NCBI RefSeq assembly: GCF_001619875.1
Contig: NZ_LRFC01000037.1
Span: 62,001-126,000 of the forward strand
Direction: 5' to 3'
From: Fictibacillus phosphorivorans
Lineage (GTDB): Bacteria > Bacillota > Bacilli > Bacillales > Fictibacillaceae
DNA length: 64,000 bases
Positions 52,508 to 62,081 of the stretch are shown here, piece after piece; position 1 is the first letter of the stretch; every line of letters begins with the position of its first letter. The translations under genes were made by a program, and so were the position numbers. Under the pieces are notes generated by a model. It had not been told where the DNA came from. It saw only the letters and a list, made by a program, of their open reading frames with translations, and ran no database searches.

Positions 52508-52969
52508 TTATGAACCGGTAAACAGCCCAACGATCTTCATTGCCATGTAGGCGATCCCTGCACCTATTAACGGCCCTACTGCCACTCCTTTAAATAGAGC
52601 AACGGCAAGAATCGTTCCGAACACTAAAGCCGCTGTAATATGAGGATCATTTTGCAGCAAGTGAAGTCCTCTGCTCGCAATAATAGCAACAAAAACCCCT
52701 GACAATAGGGCAATCCAAGCATAAGATGAGCGGAGTGCTTCTGACAGTTGTTTAAAACCGATTTCACCAGAAGCGATAGGTACTAAAACGGCTATTGTAA
52801 TGATGGTCACACCCCAATTTATTCCCTTTTGCTGAATAAGAGAAAACCACTTCTCACCGAATCCGGTAAATTTTAACACTAACAGAAATGCTACTGCAAT
52901 GATCAAGGATTGGTTTTTAGCGACTACGCCAATGATTAATAATCCTATTAAAAAAAGAATAGGTTCCAT
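52508..52969 (-). CDS. ytwI: DUF441 family membrane protein YtwI
   Basis: A 153-residue protein with four to five hydrophobic segments. The segments AKNQSLIIAVAFLLVLKF, QKGINWGVTIITIAVLVPIASGEIGFK (split by a turn) and NDPHITAALVFGTILAVALFKGVAVGPLIGAGIAY are typical of DUF441. I start at ATG 52969; the ribosome site is only AAAGG. Function unknown. Divergent from ytvI, 54 bases away. Confidence 0.86.
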   Translation of the reverse strand: MEPILFLIGLLIIGVVAKNQSLIIAVAFLLVLKFTGFGEKWFSLIQQKGINWGVTIITIAVLVPIASGEIGFKQLSEALRSSYAWIALLSGVFVAIIASRGLHLLQNDPHITAALVFGTILAVALFKGVAVGPLIGAGIAYMAMKIVGLFTGS

Positions 52970-53023
52970 GGAATAAAATCCTTTCTGATTACATGTTATG
53001 TACGAAAAAGGCAGGTGAAAAAA

Positions 53024-54142
53024 GTGTATACCGAACTGACACATCGATTACTTCGTTTGATTTCTATTGTATTTTTTGCATTTGTTCTTATTTTTACCAG
53101 TTATTATGTCTCAGGCATTTTGTATCCATTTATTGCAGGTGCAATTATTGCACTGCTCATCAATCCATTTGTTGATTTTTTAACGGCAAGATTTAAAATG
53201 AATAGAGCACTTTCTATCATTCTTTCCATATTAGCTCTTCTTGGGGTTCTTGTCTTACTTGTAACACTGCTAATTCAAGAAATGATGACCGGATTCGCAT
53301 ATTTAGCCCATGAGTTACCTGCATATATTCAAGAGCTTGTATTTTATTTTGAAAAATCCTTTAAAACAAATATCCTGCCATTATATCAAGATATGCTCTC
53401 TATTTACAGCCAATTAGGAACAGACCAGCAAGAAACCGTTATGGATAATATAGAGAAGGTCGGAACAGAAATCACTTCGACTGCAACAAGTATTACGCAA
53501 GCAATCATTAACAGTGTCTCTTCTATGATTGTAAGCCTTCCTACTTTTTTAACGGTATTCATCTTTTCACTTTTAGCAGCCTTCTTTATTAGTAAAGACT
53601 GGTACAGACTGACTGGTTTTCTCACTTCAACTCTTCCTAAAAAGCTAACTTTGACTGTCCATACGGTTTATATTGAATTACGAAAAGCATTATTCGGTTT
53701 TATAAAAGCACAATTAACGTTAATCTCTATTACGGCATGTATCGTTTTAGTAGGCTTACTTATTTTACAGATCGATTATGCAGTCACGATTTCCGTGTTG
53801 ATTGGAGCCATTGATTTACTTCCATACCTTGGTACTGGTGCTGTTTTTTTACCCTGGATCGCTTATTGTTTCTTGACTGGAAACTATACGCTGACGATAG
53901 GACTCTCCATCCTTTATGGCATTGTCGTTATTCAGCGTCAGATCATGGAGCCAAAACTTTTATCCCAAACAATCGGACTTGACCCTCTGGCAACTTTAGT
54001 TGCTTTATTTGCAGGCTTCCAGCTATTTGGTTTTATTGGATTGATAATAGGTCCTGTGATTCTTGTTATCATTCGAGCACTTTATGAAGCGAAGTTCTTT
54101 CATGAAATTTATCAGTTTGTTATGAAGCCTATACAAAAGTAA
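53024..54142 (+). CDS. ytvI: Sporulation integral membrane protein YtvI (AI-2E transporter family)
   Basis: A 372-residue membrane protein with about eight spans and the AI-2E/YtvI layout: N-terminal spans, an extra-membrane region with FEKSFKTNILPLYQDMLSIY, then the conserved segments FFISKDWYRL, LPYLGTGAVFLPW and QTIGLDPLATLVALFAGFQLFGFIGLIIGPV split across adjoining helices. Transport role unproved. GTG at 53024 follows AGGTG by six bases. Another GTG at 53015 overlaps that site. Confidence 0.88.
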   Translation: MYTELTHRLLRLISIVFFAFVLIFTSYYVSGILYPFIAGAIIALLINPFVDFLTARFKMNRALSIILSILALLGVLVLLVTLLIQEMMTGFAYLAHELPAYIQELVFYFEKSFKTNILPLYQDMLSIYSQLGTDQQETVMDNIEKVGTEITSTATSITQAIINSVSSMIVSLPTFLTVFIFSLLAAFFISKDWYRLTGFLTSTLPKKLTLTVHTVYIELRKALFGFIKAQLTLISITACIVLVGLLILQIDYAVTISVLIGAIDLLPYLGTGAVFLPWIAYCFLTGNYTLTIGLSILYGIVVIQRQIMEPKLLSQTIGLDPLATLVALFAGFQLFGFIGLIIGPVILVIIRALYEAKFFHEIYQFVMKPIQK

Positions 54143-54176
54143 AAAGCTGTTTTTGGATTCTATGATGCTTTTGGAA

Positions 54177-54199
54177 GGTTGATTTGCGTTCCAGGTTGC
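54177..54199 (+). repeat. Fragment of the dispersed repeat (copy E)
   Basis: GGTTGATTTGCGTTCCAGG followed by TTGCT resembles the start of copies A and B. The rest is missing. Confidence 0.5.
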
Positions 54200-54355
54200 T
54201 ATTAAGAGGAGGTTAAGCAACAATCCTTTAGAAAAAGAAACCAAAGAAAAAACGTCTTCCTAATTCATAACGCGTTCTCTTTTGGAGGAGAAAATTAGTA
54301 ATCCGCAAGCTTTTTAGCAGGTGATATAGCACTATAATTAGATGGTATTTGACAT

Positions 54356-54388
54356 GAAAAAGACCAGATTTTTATGTCTGGTCTTTTT
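54356..54388 (+). terminator. Strong bidirectional hairpin downstream of ytvI
   Basis: AAAAAGACCAGA/TCTGGTCTTTTT with TTTTTC, 215 bases after the ytvI stop. Between ytvI and this hairpin I see only repeat fragment E and no gene. The distance leaves open whether it serves ytvI or a small untranslated RNA. Confidence 0.8.
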
Positions 54389-54475
54389 CATTTAGCATTA
54401 TTCAGTTAAAGCACCCTATTACAGAAAATTGATGCAGCAGCATTTTTTATGGTACGTGTTCTTTTATTTATTACA

Positions 54476-54596
54476 CTTTCGCGCAAACGAATAGGGTTTT
54501 CGCTCAGTCAGGGGTCAGTTTCGCTCAATCGGAGCTCCGTTTCGCTCACAAACTTGCCATTTCTGCTCACAACACAGCTGTTTTCGCTCAATAGTG
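54476..54596. repeat. 21-bp-period array 3, core TTTCGCTCA
   Basis: The core centre GCTCA (GCGCA in the first unit) begins at 54481, 54502, 54523, 54544, 54565 and 54586: six units, all exactly 21 bases apart. The other 10-12 bases of each unit differ. It lies between convergent ytvI and fxsA. The remaining sequence to 54792 is A/T-rich with nothing recognisable. Confidence 0.9.
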
Positions 54597-54792
54597 TAGA
54601 ATTGTTAGCTTTCACCATACTTCGACGATTATTTTTTTTACTTACTGAGTCTTAAAAAAAGAAAAAAATGCAATAAACATAACGTTTTCTCGTATGGAGT
54701 ACAAATTGTGAAATAAAATAGTGCTTTTTGATTCATTTTTTCATGATAATTCAAAAGAGCTTGTCCAAGATTGTAATACACCACATTTTACA

Positions 54793-55188
54793 CTATCTTC
54801 TTTTAATAAAATAAAATTGACCTGATTTCATTTTTTGAAAGATCTTTGCTTTTAGCCAAAACTTTACCGGCTTTCTTAACGGGGGAAAGAGTAAAGAAAA
54901 ACCTAAAAAATCGGTTAGAAATCCAGGAGTTAACAAGAGTGCTCCACCGACAAGAATACACGCTCCGTCTAAAACTGCATCCCCAGGCATTTGTCCGCTT
55001 TCCAGCTGCCTTTTTGCTCGCTGCAGCGTTTCCGTACCTTCTTTTTTTGCTAAGTAAGCTCCTAATATGCCTGTGAAGAATATGCATGCAATCGTAGCAG
55101 GGATACCGATGTATTGTCCTGCCAAAATAAAGAGAATGACTTCAATCAATGGAATGATGATAAAAATCGGTAATAATACTCGGAACAA
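54793..55188 (-). CDS. fxsA: FxsA family membrane protein
   Basis: A 131-residue protein with an N-terminal span pair (LPIFIIIPLIEVILFILAGQYIG), a second span pair and a basic tail. The sequence GILGAYLAKKEGTETLQRAKRQLESGQMPGD, crossing the loop, and LTPGFLTDFLGFSLLFPPLR are diagnostic of FxsA, whose E. coli member affects phage T7 exclusion by F. The start is TTG, six bases after GGTGG. Lies next to pyk as in B. subtilis (ytzA). Confidence 0.9.
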   Translation of the reverse strand: MFRVLLPIFIIIPLIEVILFILAGQYIGIPATIACIFFTGILGAYLAKKEGTETLQRAKRQLESGQMPGDAVLDGACILVGGALLLTPGFLTDFLGFSLLFPPLRKPVKFWLKAKIFQKMKSGQFYFIKRR

Positions 55189-55241
55189 ATTAAACCACCG
55201 CTTTCATAAGACCAAATTGGATATAAGGAATTTTACGTAGC

Positions 55242-55271
55242 AAAAAAGAGAAGGTTTCATCCTTCTCTTTT
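55242..55271 (-). terminator. pyk terminator
   Basis: Perfect stem AAAAGAGAAGG/CCTTCTCTTTT with TT tail on the minus strand. Confidence 0.9.
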
Positions 55272-55277
55272 CATCAT

Positions 55278-57035
55278 TTAGATAACACTCTTTCTTCCAT
55301 CGTAAATATAACCTACAGAAGCATCAATGGTAATCTCTTGACCATCTTTAAAGATGTCAGTTGCATTTTGCAGACCCACAATAACTGGAATACTTAGAGA
55401 TACTCCACAAACTGCCGCATGGCTAGTTAAGCCGCCTTCTTCTGTAATAACAGCTGATGCTTTTTCAAATGCAGGCATCATATCACGGTCTGTGCCAACC
55501 GTTACAAGGATTGCTCCTTCTGTCATCTTCTCCATCGCTTCTTGAGCTGTTTTTGCTACAACTACTTTACCTGAAGCAGATGATTGTCCGATCCCTTGAG
55601 CTTTCGCAAGTACATCACCAATGATGTGTACTTTCATCAAGTTCGTAGACCCAGATTCACCAACTGGAACACCTGCAGTAATCACAACTAGGCTGCCGTG
55701 TTGAACCGCATTCGCTTTTAAAGCTGAATCAATTGCAATTTGGAACATTTCATCCGTTGTTCCTGCTTTTTCTCCTTTAACAGGTGTAACACCCCATACA
55801 AGAGCAAGCTTACGGCAAACATCTTCATTGCTTGTTACAGCAATGATTGGCGCTTTAGGACGATACTTCGAAATCATTCGAGCTGTTTGCCCTTTTTCTG
55901 TTGCCGTAATCACTGCATCTGCCTCTAAGTTAAGCGCTGTAAAGGATACTGATTGAGAAATAGCATCTGTAATTGTTGTTTTGCTTTCTTTGCTTTTTGA
56001 CGATAAAAGTGTCTTGTAGTTTAATGAGCTCTCAGCGCGGCTAGCAATCTTGTGCATCGTTTGAACTGCTTCAACAGGATAGTTACCTGCAGCCGTTTCT
56101 CCAGATAGCATGATAGCGTCTGTACCGTCGAAGATAGCGTTAGCTACGTCACTCGCTTCAGCACGTGTAGGACGCGGGTTACGCTGCATAGAATCTAACA
56201 TCTGTGTTGCCGTGATTACTGGTTTTCCGAGCTCATTACACTTCTTGATAAGCATCTTCTGAACAAGAGGCACTTCTTCAGCAGGGATCTCAACACCGAG
56301 GTCACCACGTGCAACCATTAATCCGTCAGATACAGCAAGAATCTCATCAATATTATCTACACCTTCTTGGTTCTCGATCTTAGGGATAATTTGAATATGA
56401 TTCGCATTGTGCTTATCCAAGATTTCACGAATTTCGAGCACATCCGTTGCACGTCGCACGAAGGATGCTGCGATAAAATCAACGCCTTGTTCAATACCGA
56501 ACTGGATATCTTTTGCATCTTTGTCTGTAATACCAGGAAGCTTTACGCTTACGTTCGGTACGTTAACACCTTTTTTGTTTTTCAATGTTCCTGAGTTTAA
56601 GATTTTTGTAGTAAGTTCATTCTGACCGATTGAAGTTACTTCAAGCTCAATCAATCCATCATCAAGTAAGATTCTTGAGCCGACTTCAACGTCTTCTACA
56701 AGACCAGGGTACGTTACAGAGATCTTCTTATCATTTCCGACAACTTCTTCCATAGAAACGATCAGTTCATTCCCAGCTACAAGTTCAGCTACTCCGCCTT
56801 CAAGTGTTTGAGTACGAATCTCAGGGCCTTTTGTGTCTAAAAGAATGGCAACCGTTTTGCCAAGTTCTTTTGAAGCTTCACGGATATTAATAATACGTTG
56901 ACCATGTTCTTCAAAGTCACCATGTGAGAAGTTTAGACGGGAAACGTTCATCCCAGCATTCATCAAATCTTTTAATTTATCAATGCTTTCGCTTGCAGGA
57001 CCTATCGTACAAACGATTTTAGTTTTGCGCATCAT
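55278..57035 (-). CDS. pyk: Pyruvate kinase with C-terminal PEP-utilising domain
   Basis: Final glycolytic step. Starting [20 protein letters not shown] (585 residues), it contains [12 protein letters not shown], the active-site signature [27 protein letters not shown] and [14 protein letters not shown]. The last ~110 residues form the extra phosphohistidine-type domain with [13 protein letters not shown] and IPVIVG, typical of Bacillus pyruvate kinases. ATG at 57035, eight bases after GGAGG. The next codon is also ATG. Confidence 0.97.
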   Translation of the reverse strand: MMRKTKIVCTIGPASESIDKLKDLMNAGMNVSRLNFSHGDFEEHGQRIINIREASKELGKTVAILLDTKGPEIRTQTLEGGVAELVAGNELIVSMEEVVGNDKKISVTYPGLVEDVEVGSRILLDDGLIELEVTSIGQNELTTKILNSGTLKNKKGVNVPNVSVKLPGITDKDAKDIQFGIEQGVDFIAASFVRRATDVLEIREILDKHNANHIQIIPKIENQEGVDNIDEILAVSDGLMVARGDLGVEIPAEEVPLVQKMLIKKCNELGKPVITATQMLDSMQRNPRPTRAEASDVANAIFDGTDAIMLSGETAAGNYPVEAVQTMHKIASRAESSLNYKTLLSSKSKESKTTITDAISQSVSFTALNLEADAVITATEKGQTARMISKYRPKAPIIAVTSNEDVCRKLALVWGVTPVKGEKAGTTDEMFQIAIDSALKANAVQHGSLVVITAGVPVGESGSTNLMKVHIIGDVLAKAQGIGQSSASGKVVVAKTAQEAMEKMTEGAILVTVGTDRDMMPAFEKASAVITEEGGLTSHAAVCGVSLSIPVIVGLQNATDIFKDGQEITIDASVGYIYDGRKSVI

Positions 57036-57124
57036 GTAAATGGCCTCCTGATTTCTTTTTTCGCAAGAAGACATCGTACGGACTAAATACAAATTTCTGC
57101 AGCCGTACGATGCTATTTTGCTGG

Positions 57125-58114
<990 letters not shown>

Positions 58115-58162
58115 TTATTAAAATATCATGTTCAAATGTTGAACACAATAGACAACAATAGA

Positions 58163-58200
58163 CAAAAAAATGCGCCTTTCCTTAAGCAGAAAGGCACATT
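58163..58200 (-). terminator. accA terminator (end of ytsJ-gntR-accD-accA)
   Basis: Minus-strand stem AATGTGCCTTTC/GAAAGGCGCATT with T7 tail. Confidence 0.9.
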
Positions 58201-58202
58201 CC

Positions 58203-59180
58203 CTATTTAACAACAATGGAATCGTTTACAAACCCAAATTGTCCGATTTTTTTATATTTTTCATAACGCTGATTAATAAGCTCTTCTTCGGACATTGATA
58301 ACAAGTTATTTAACGATTTTTCCAAGATATGGTCAATCAATTCAGCTTGGTGCTTGGCATCTTTATGCGCACCGCCTTTAACTTCTTCTATAATTTCATC
58401 AATAATTCCCATTTCTTTCAGATCTGGAGCTGTAATTCTCATAGATTCTGCAGCTTTTTTAGCTAATGATGCGTCTTTCCAGAGAATTGCAGCGGCACCT
58501 TCTGGTGAAATTACGGAATAAGTTGAGTTTTCTAGCATGTGGACATAGTTACCAACACCTAGTGCTAGTGCACCGCCGCTTCCACCTTCCCCGATTACAA
58601 CACAAATAACAGGAACCGTTAAGCCCGCCATCTCAACGAGATTTCGTGCAATGGCTTCACTCTGTCCTCTTTCTTCTGCTGCTTTTCCAGGATAAGCTCC
58701 TTTTGTATCGATGAAACAGATTATTGGTCTATTAAACTTTTCTGCCTGCTTCATCAAACGCAGTGCTTTACGATATCCCTCTGGATGAGGCATACCAAAG
58801 TTACGTCTAAGATTTTCCTTCGTATCTTTCCCTCTTTGATGACCGATTACCGTAACAGGAAGTTCCTTATAAAAAGCGACTCCACCAACAATCGCTTCGT
58901 CGTCACCAAAAAGCCTGTCTCCATGTAATTCAATAAAATCGGTAAAAAGATAGCGAATATAATCAAGGGTAGTCGGGCGTTCAGCATGCCGGGCAATTTG
59001 AACACGATCCCACGGTTTCATTTCTGAATACGTACTTTTTTCAAGATTAGCCAGTTTTTCTTCCAGCCTTTTTATCTCATCTGTTAAGTCAATATCCTTT
59101 TCGTCCATAAAAGATCTCAATTCTGCTATCTTTTTTTCAAGTTCGTGTATAGGTCTTTCGAATTCTAGTTCTGCCGCCAT
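58203..59180 (-). CDS. accA: Acetyl-CoA carboxylase carboxyltransferase subunit alpha
   Basis: With AccD transfers the carboxyl group from biotin to acetyl-CoA, making malonyl-CoA. The 325-residue crotonase-fold protein has an N-terminal coiled coil, then [38 protein letters not shown] and [15 protein letters not shown] (oxyanion hole). GGAGG precedes the ATG, three bases after the accD stop. Confidence 0.97.
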   Translation of the reverse strand: MAAELEFERPIHELEKKIAELRSFMDEKDIDLTDEIKRLEEKLANLEKSTYSEMKPWDRVQIARHAERPTTLDYIRYLFTDFIELHGDRLFGDDEAIVGGVAFYKELPVTVIGHQRGKDTKENLRRNFGMPHPEGYRKALRLMKQAEKFNRPIICFIDTKGAYPGKAAEERGQSEAIARNLVEMAGLTVPVICVVIGEGGSGGALALGVGNYVHMLENSTYSVISPEGAAAILWKDASLAKKAAESMRITAPDLKEMGIIDEIIEEVKGGAHKDAKHQAELIDHILEKSLNNLLSMSEEELINQRYEKYKKIGQFGFVNDSIVVK

Positions 59181-59183
59181 GCT

Positions 59184-60038
59184 TTAACGCCTCCCTTCTG
59201 TATGCATCTTTAACAAAGTACTCAACGTCTTTTTCATATCACTTCTATGAATGACTCTGTCCAACTGGCCATGTTTTAATAAAAACTCAGCCGTCTGGAA
59301 ATCTTCCGGCAATTCTTGGCGAATCGTTTGTTCAATGATTCTTCTACCCGCAAATCCAATTAGAGCTTTCGGCTCTGCGAAGTTATAATCTCCAACAGAA
59401 GCAAAACTTGCAGAAACTCCTCCAGTCGTTGGATGTGTCATGACAGAAATAAACAATAACCCTCTGTCACTCAGTCTTTTTAGAGCAACACTCGTTTTTG
59501 CCATCTGCATTAGACTTAGAACGCCTTCCTGCATCCGAGCCCCGCCTGATGCTGTAAAAATGATAAACGGGGTTTCATTATCAATTGCGTGTTCGATCGC
59601 ACGTGTAATCTTCTCCCCAACAACAGAACCCATGCTGCCCATTCTAAAACGGGAATCCATTACAGCAAGTGTTACATCTAGTCCGTTCATCTGACCCGCA
59701 CCCGTAACCACAGCTTCGTTAATCTTTGTTTTCTTTCGGTCACCCTCAAGCTTTTCCACATAATCAGGGAATTCTAGAGGATTTCCTGAAATCATTTCAG
59801 CATCATATTCCGTAAAGGTTCCTTCATCAATCAGAGAGGCTATTCGTTCTTGGGATGACATCGGATAATGATACTGACAACCTTGACATACAAGCAGATT
59901 TTTTCTTAACTCTTTGGTTACCATGATGTGCTTGCACTCAGGACATTTACTCATAATGCCTTCTGGTACATCTTGTTTTACTTTACCAGTTGGTATTGTG
60001 GCATATTTTTTCTTTTTTACAAACAAACCTTTAATCAT
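59184..60038 (-). CDS. accD: Acetyl-CoA carboxylase carboxyltransferase subunit beta
   Basis: Partner of AccA. 284 residues with an N-terminal C4 zinc ribbon (C32, C35, C51, C54 in CPECKHI and LLVCQGC) and the crotonase-like core [23 protein letters not shown], split here, and [20 protein letters not shown]. The ribosome site before the ATG is weak (GGTG). It follows the GntR-type regulator by 16 bases. Confidence 0.97.
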   Translation of the reverse strand: MIKGLFVKKKKYATIPTGKVKQDVPEGIMSKCPECKHIMVTKELRKNLLVCQGCQYHYPMSSQERIASLIDEGTFTEYDAEMISGNPLEFPDYVEKLEGDRKKTKINEAVVTGAGQMNGLDVTLAVMDSRFRMGSMGSVVGEKITRAIEHAIDNETPFIIFTASGGARMQEGVLSLMQMAKTSVALKRLSDRGLLFISVMTHPTTGGVSASFASVGDYNFAEPKALIGFAGRRIIEQTIRQELPEDFQTAEFLLKHGQLDRVIHRSDMKKTLSTLLKMHTEGRR

Positions 60039-60054
60039 GAATGAATAACACCAC

Positions 60055-60705
60055 CTATTCGATTGCGTTTAGGGCATCGTTTTGTTTTGATAACAAATTC
60101 GTTAGCTTTTCGGGATTCTTTTGTTCAAGAAGTTCTAAGACCTCTTTACAAAGAGCCGGTTGCCAATAGGATTTTGCCTGTTGCAAAGATGATCCATAAC
60201 CCGTCAGTTCTACATATAAACGATAAAGAAGATGATTGCCGCATGATTGAATAACAATTTTTTCAAATTTTCTACAGACTTCACTTGTTTCCTTTTGGCC
60301 ACCGTTATCCATTTGCCGGATTAATTCCCTTAGCTTGCTGATTGTAGAGGAATCACATCTAGTAACAGCAAGCTCTGTACAATCTTTAATAACAATGTGT
60401 CTTGTTTCCTCAAGATCTTGTCTCGCTTTTTTATCGTTCAAAATGAAAGAAGCAAGAACTTCTACAAGACGATGGCCGGTTGCTTCACGTATAAAAGTCC
60501 CTTCACCTCTTCTGGTTTCAATTAACCCGAGCAGTTCCAGAGCCCTTAACGCTTCACGAACAGACGACCTTCCAGCTTTTAAACGGTCACTTAGCTCCCG
60601 TTCAGATGGAAGCTTGTTACCCGCTTGAAGACCGTCTTCTACAATAATAGATTTAATTTGCTTTAAGATTTCAATATATACTTTTTCGGTAGGCTGGACA
60701 GACAT
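60055..60705 (-). CDS. GntR-family regulator, FadR subfamily
   Basis: 216 residues. The N-terminal winged helix reads [64 protein letters not shown] across the recognition helix, classic for GntR. The C-terminal part is helical and FCD-like ([30 protein letters not shown]), although metal-binding histidines are not obvious. ATG at 60705 with GGAGAG just upstream. Placed between malic enzyme and accD, it is a good candidate to control this operon through the GTGGTCAGACCAC palindrome near 62027. Confidence 0.88.
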   Translation of the reverse strand: MSVQPTEKVYIEILKQIKSIIVEDGLQAGNKLPSERELSDRLKAGRSSVREALRALELLGLIETRRGEGTFIREATGHRLVEVLASFILNDKKARQDLEETRHIVIKDCTELAVTRCDSSTISKLRELIRQMDNGGQKETSEVCRKFEKIVIQSCGNHLLYRLYVELTGYGSSLQQAKSYWQPALCKEVLELLEQKNPEKLTNLLSKQNDALNAIE

Positions 60706-60725
60706 TCCTCTCTCCTTTGCCGGTT

Positions 60726-61967
60726 TCATTCATCTTTTCCGATAATTGCAAGTCTCTTTGTCTTTTCAGCAATTTCTTCTGGACTCATACGGATGCGTGC
60801 AACACCTGTTTCCATAGCTGCAGTAGCAACGGCTGCTGCAACGGCTGGAGCAACACGAGGATCAAATGGTGCTGGAATAACGTATTCTGCATTTAATTCA
60901 ACAGGATTTACTAAGTTTGCAATGGCATGCACAGCCGCAATCTTCATTTCCTCATTGATATGTGTCGCTCTTACATCAAGAGCACCTCGGAAAATACCTG
61001 GAAATGCAAGTACGTTGTTAACTTGGTTCGGGAAATCTGAACGTCCTGTTCCAATAACCATCGCGCCTGCTTCACGAGCTTCATGAGGCATAATTTCAGG
61101 ATTAGGGTTCGCCATCGCAAAAATAATCGGTTCAGGATTCATCGATTCTACCATTGCTTTAGTAAGAGCACCTTCTACAGAAACCCCTACAAAAACATCA
61201 GTACCGCTAATGACATCAGCAAGTGTACCTTCTTGTTTTGTACGGTTTGTGAACCTTGCTACTTCTTTCTTTACACTGTTCATACCAAAAGGGCGGCCTT
61301 CGTAGATCGCACCTTTTGTATCACACATAATGATGTCTTTTACGCCAAAACGATCTAACAATTTGATGATTGCTATACCAGCAGCTCCAGCTCCATTAAC
61401 AACAACTTTAATTTTTGACATTTCACGTCCAGTTAATTTAAGTGCGTTTACTAGGCCAGCTAGCGTAACAATTGCTGTTCCATGCTGATCATCATGGAAG
61501 ATGGGAATATTTGTTTCTTTTTTCAATCGCTCTTCTACTACGAAACAATTAGGTGCTGCAATATCTTCTAGATTCACACCACCGAACGTCGGCTCGAGCA
61601 GTTTTACGGTTTCAACAATCTTGTCCACATCTGTCGTATTTAAACAGATTGGAAATGCATCAACTCCAGCAAAACTCTTAAAAAGAACAGCTTTTCCTTC
61701 CATAACTGGCAATGCAGCTTCAGGTCCAATATTCCCTAGTCCTAAAACAGCTGTACCGTCAGAAACAACAGCTACTGTATTACCTTTCATCGTATAGTCA
61801 TAGACTTTTGATTTATCGTCATAAATATCCTTGCAAGGCTCAGCAACACCTGGAGAATAGGCAAGGCTTAAATCCTTTGCATTTCGGACAGGTACTTTTG
61901 ATTTTGATTCTAATTTCCCTTGATGTGTGCGGTGCATGTGTAGTGCTTCTTCTCGTAATGTAGACAT
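60726..61967 (-). CDS. ytsJ: Malic enzyme (YtsJ type, NADP-linked)
   Basis: Oxidative decarboxylation of malate to pyruvate, a source of NADPH. The 413-residue short-form enzyme has the segments SLAYSPGVAEPCKDI, VAVVSDGTAVLGLGNIGPEAALPVMEGK split by the substrate loop, FHDDQHGTAIV (metal site) and VVNGAGAAGIAI (nucleotide loop). AGGAG precedes the ATG. NADP preference is inferred from similarity to YtsJ. It leads an operon with gntR, accD and accA, linking NADPH to malonyl-CoA supply. Confidence 0.94.
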   Translation of the reverse strand: MSTLREEALHMHRTHQGKLESKSKVPVRNAKDLSLAYSPGVAEPCKDIYDDKSKVYDYTMKGNTVAVVSDGTAVLGLGNIGPEAALPVMEGKAVLFKSFAGVDAFPICLNTTDVDKIVETVKLLEPTFGGVNLEDIAAPNCFVVEERLKKETNIPIFHDDQHGTAIVTLAGLVNALKLTGREMSKIKVVVNGAGAAGIAIIKLLDRFGVKDIIMCDTKGAIYEGRPFGMNSVKKEVARFTNRTKQEGTLADVISGTDVFVGVSVEGALTKAMVESMNPEPIIFAMANPNPEIMPHEAREAGAMVIGTGRSDFPNQVNNVLAFPGIFRGALDVRATHINEEMKIAAVHAIANLVNPVELNAEYVIPAPFDPRVAPAVAAAVATAAMETGVARIRMSPEEIAEKTKRLAIIGKDE

Positions 61968-62020
61968 CTCTTCATCTCCTAATGATTTAAAAATTTATGG
62001 TCGATGAGTCAAATTAGGAG

Positions 62021-62033
62021 GTGGTCAGACCAC
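62021..62033. promoter_or_regulatory. Probable GntR/FadR-type operator of the ytsJ-gntR-accDA operon
   Basis: Perfect 13-bp palindrome GTGGTC-A-GACCAC at about +10 to +22 from the expected transcription start. FadR-subfamily GntR proteins are known to bind TGGTxxxACCA sites (E. coli FadR, PdhR). The palindrome sits within a larger inverted repeat, ATGAGTCAA (62004-62012) and TTGACTCAT (62039-62047). Confidence 0.7.
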
Positions 62034-62049
62034 TGTTATTGACTCATTC

Positions 62050-62077
62050 ATTATAACAAAAGTTAACTAACTGTAAA
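62050..62077 (-). promoter_or_regulatory. Promoter of ytsJ operon
   Basis: TTTACA (62072-62077) and TATAAT (62050-62055) on the minus strand with a 16-base spacer. TGAATGA follows the -10 directly and resembles half of a FadR box. Confidence 0.72.
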
Positions 62078-62081
62078 GTTT

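Noticed and set aside
54449-54655. 68-codon plus-strand ORF near 54.5 kb
   Set aside because: Heptad-repeating serine/leucine translation generated by the 21-bp array (21 bases equals seven codons).
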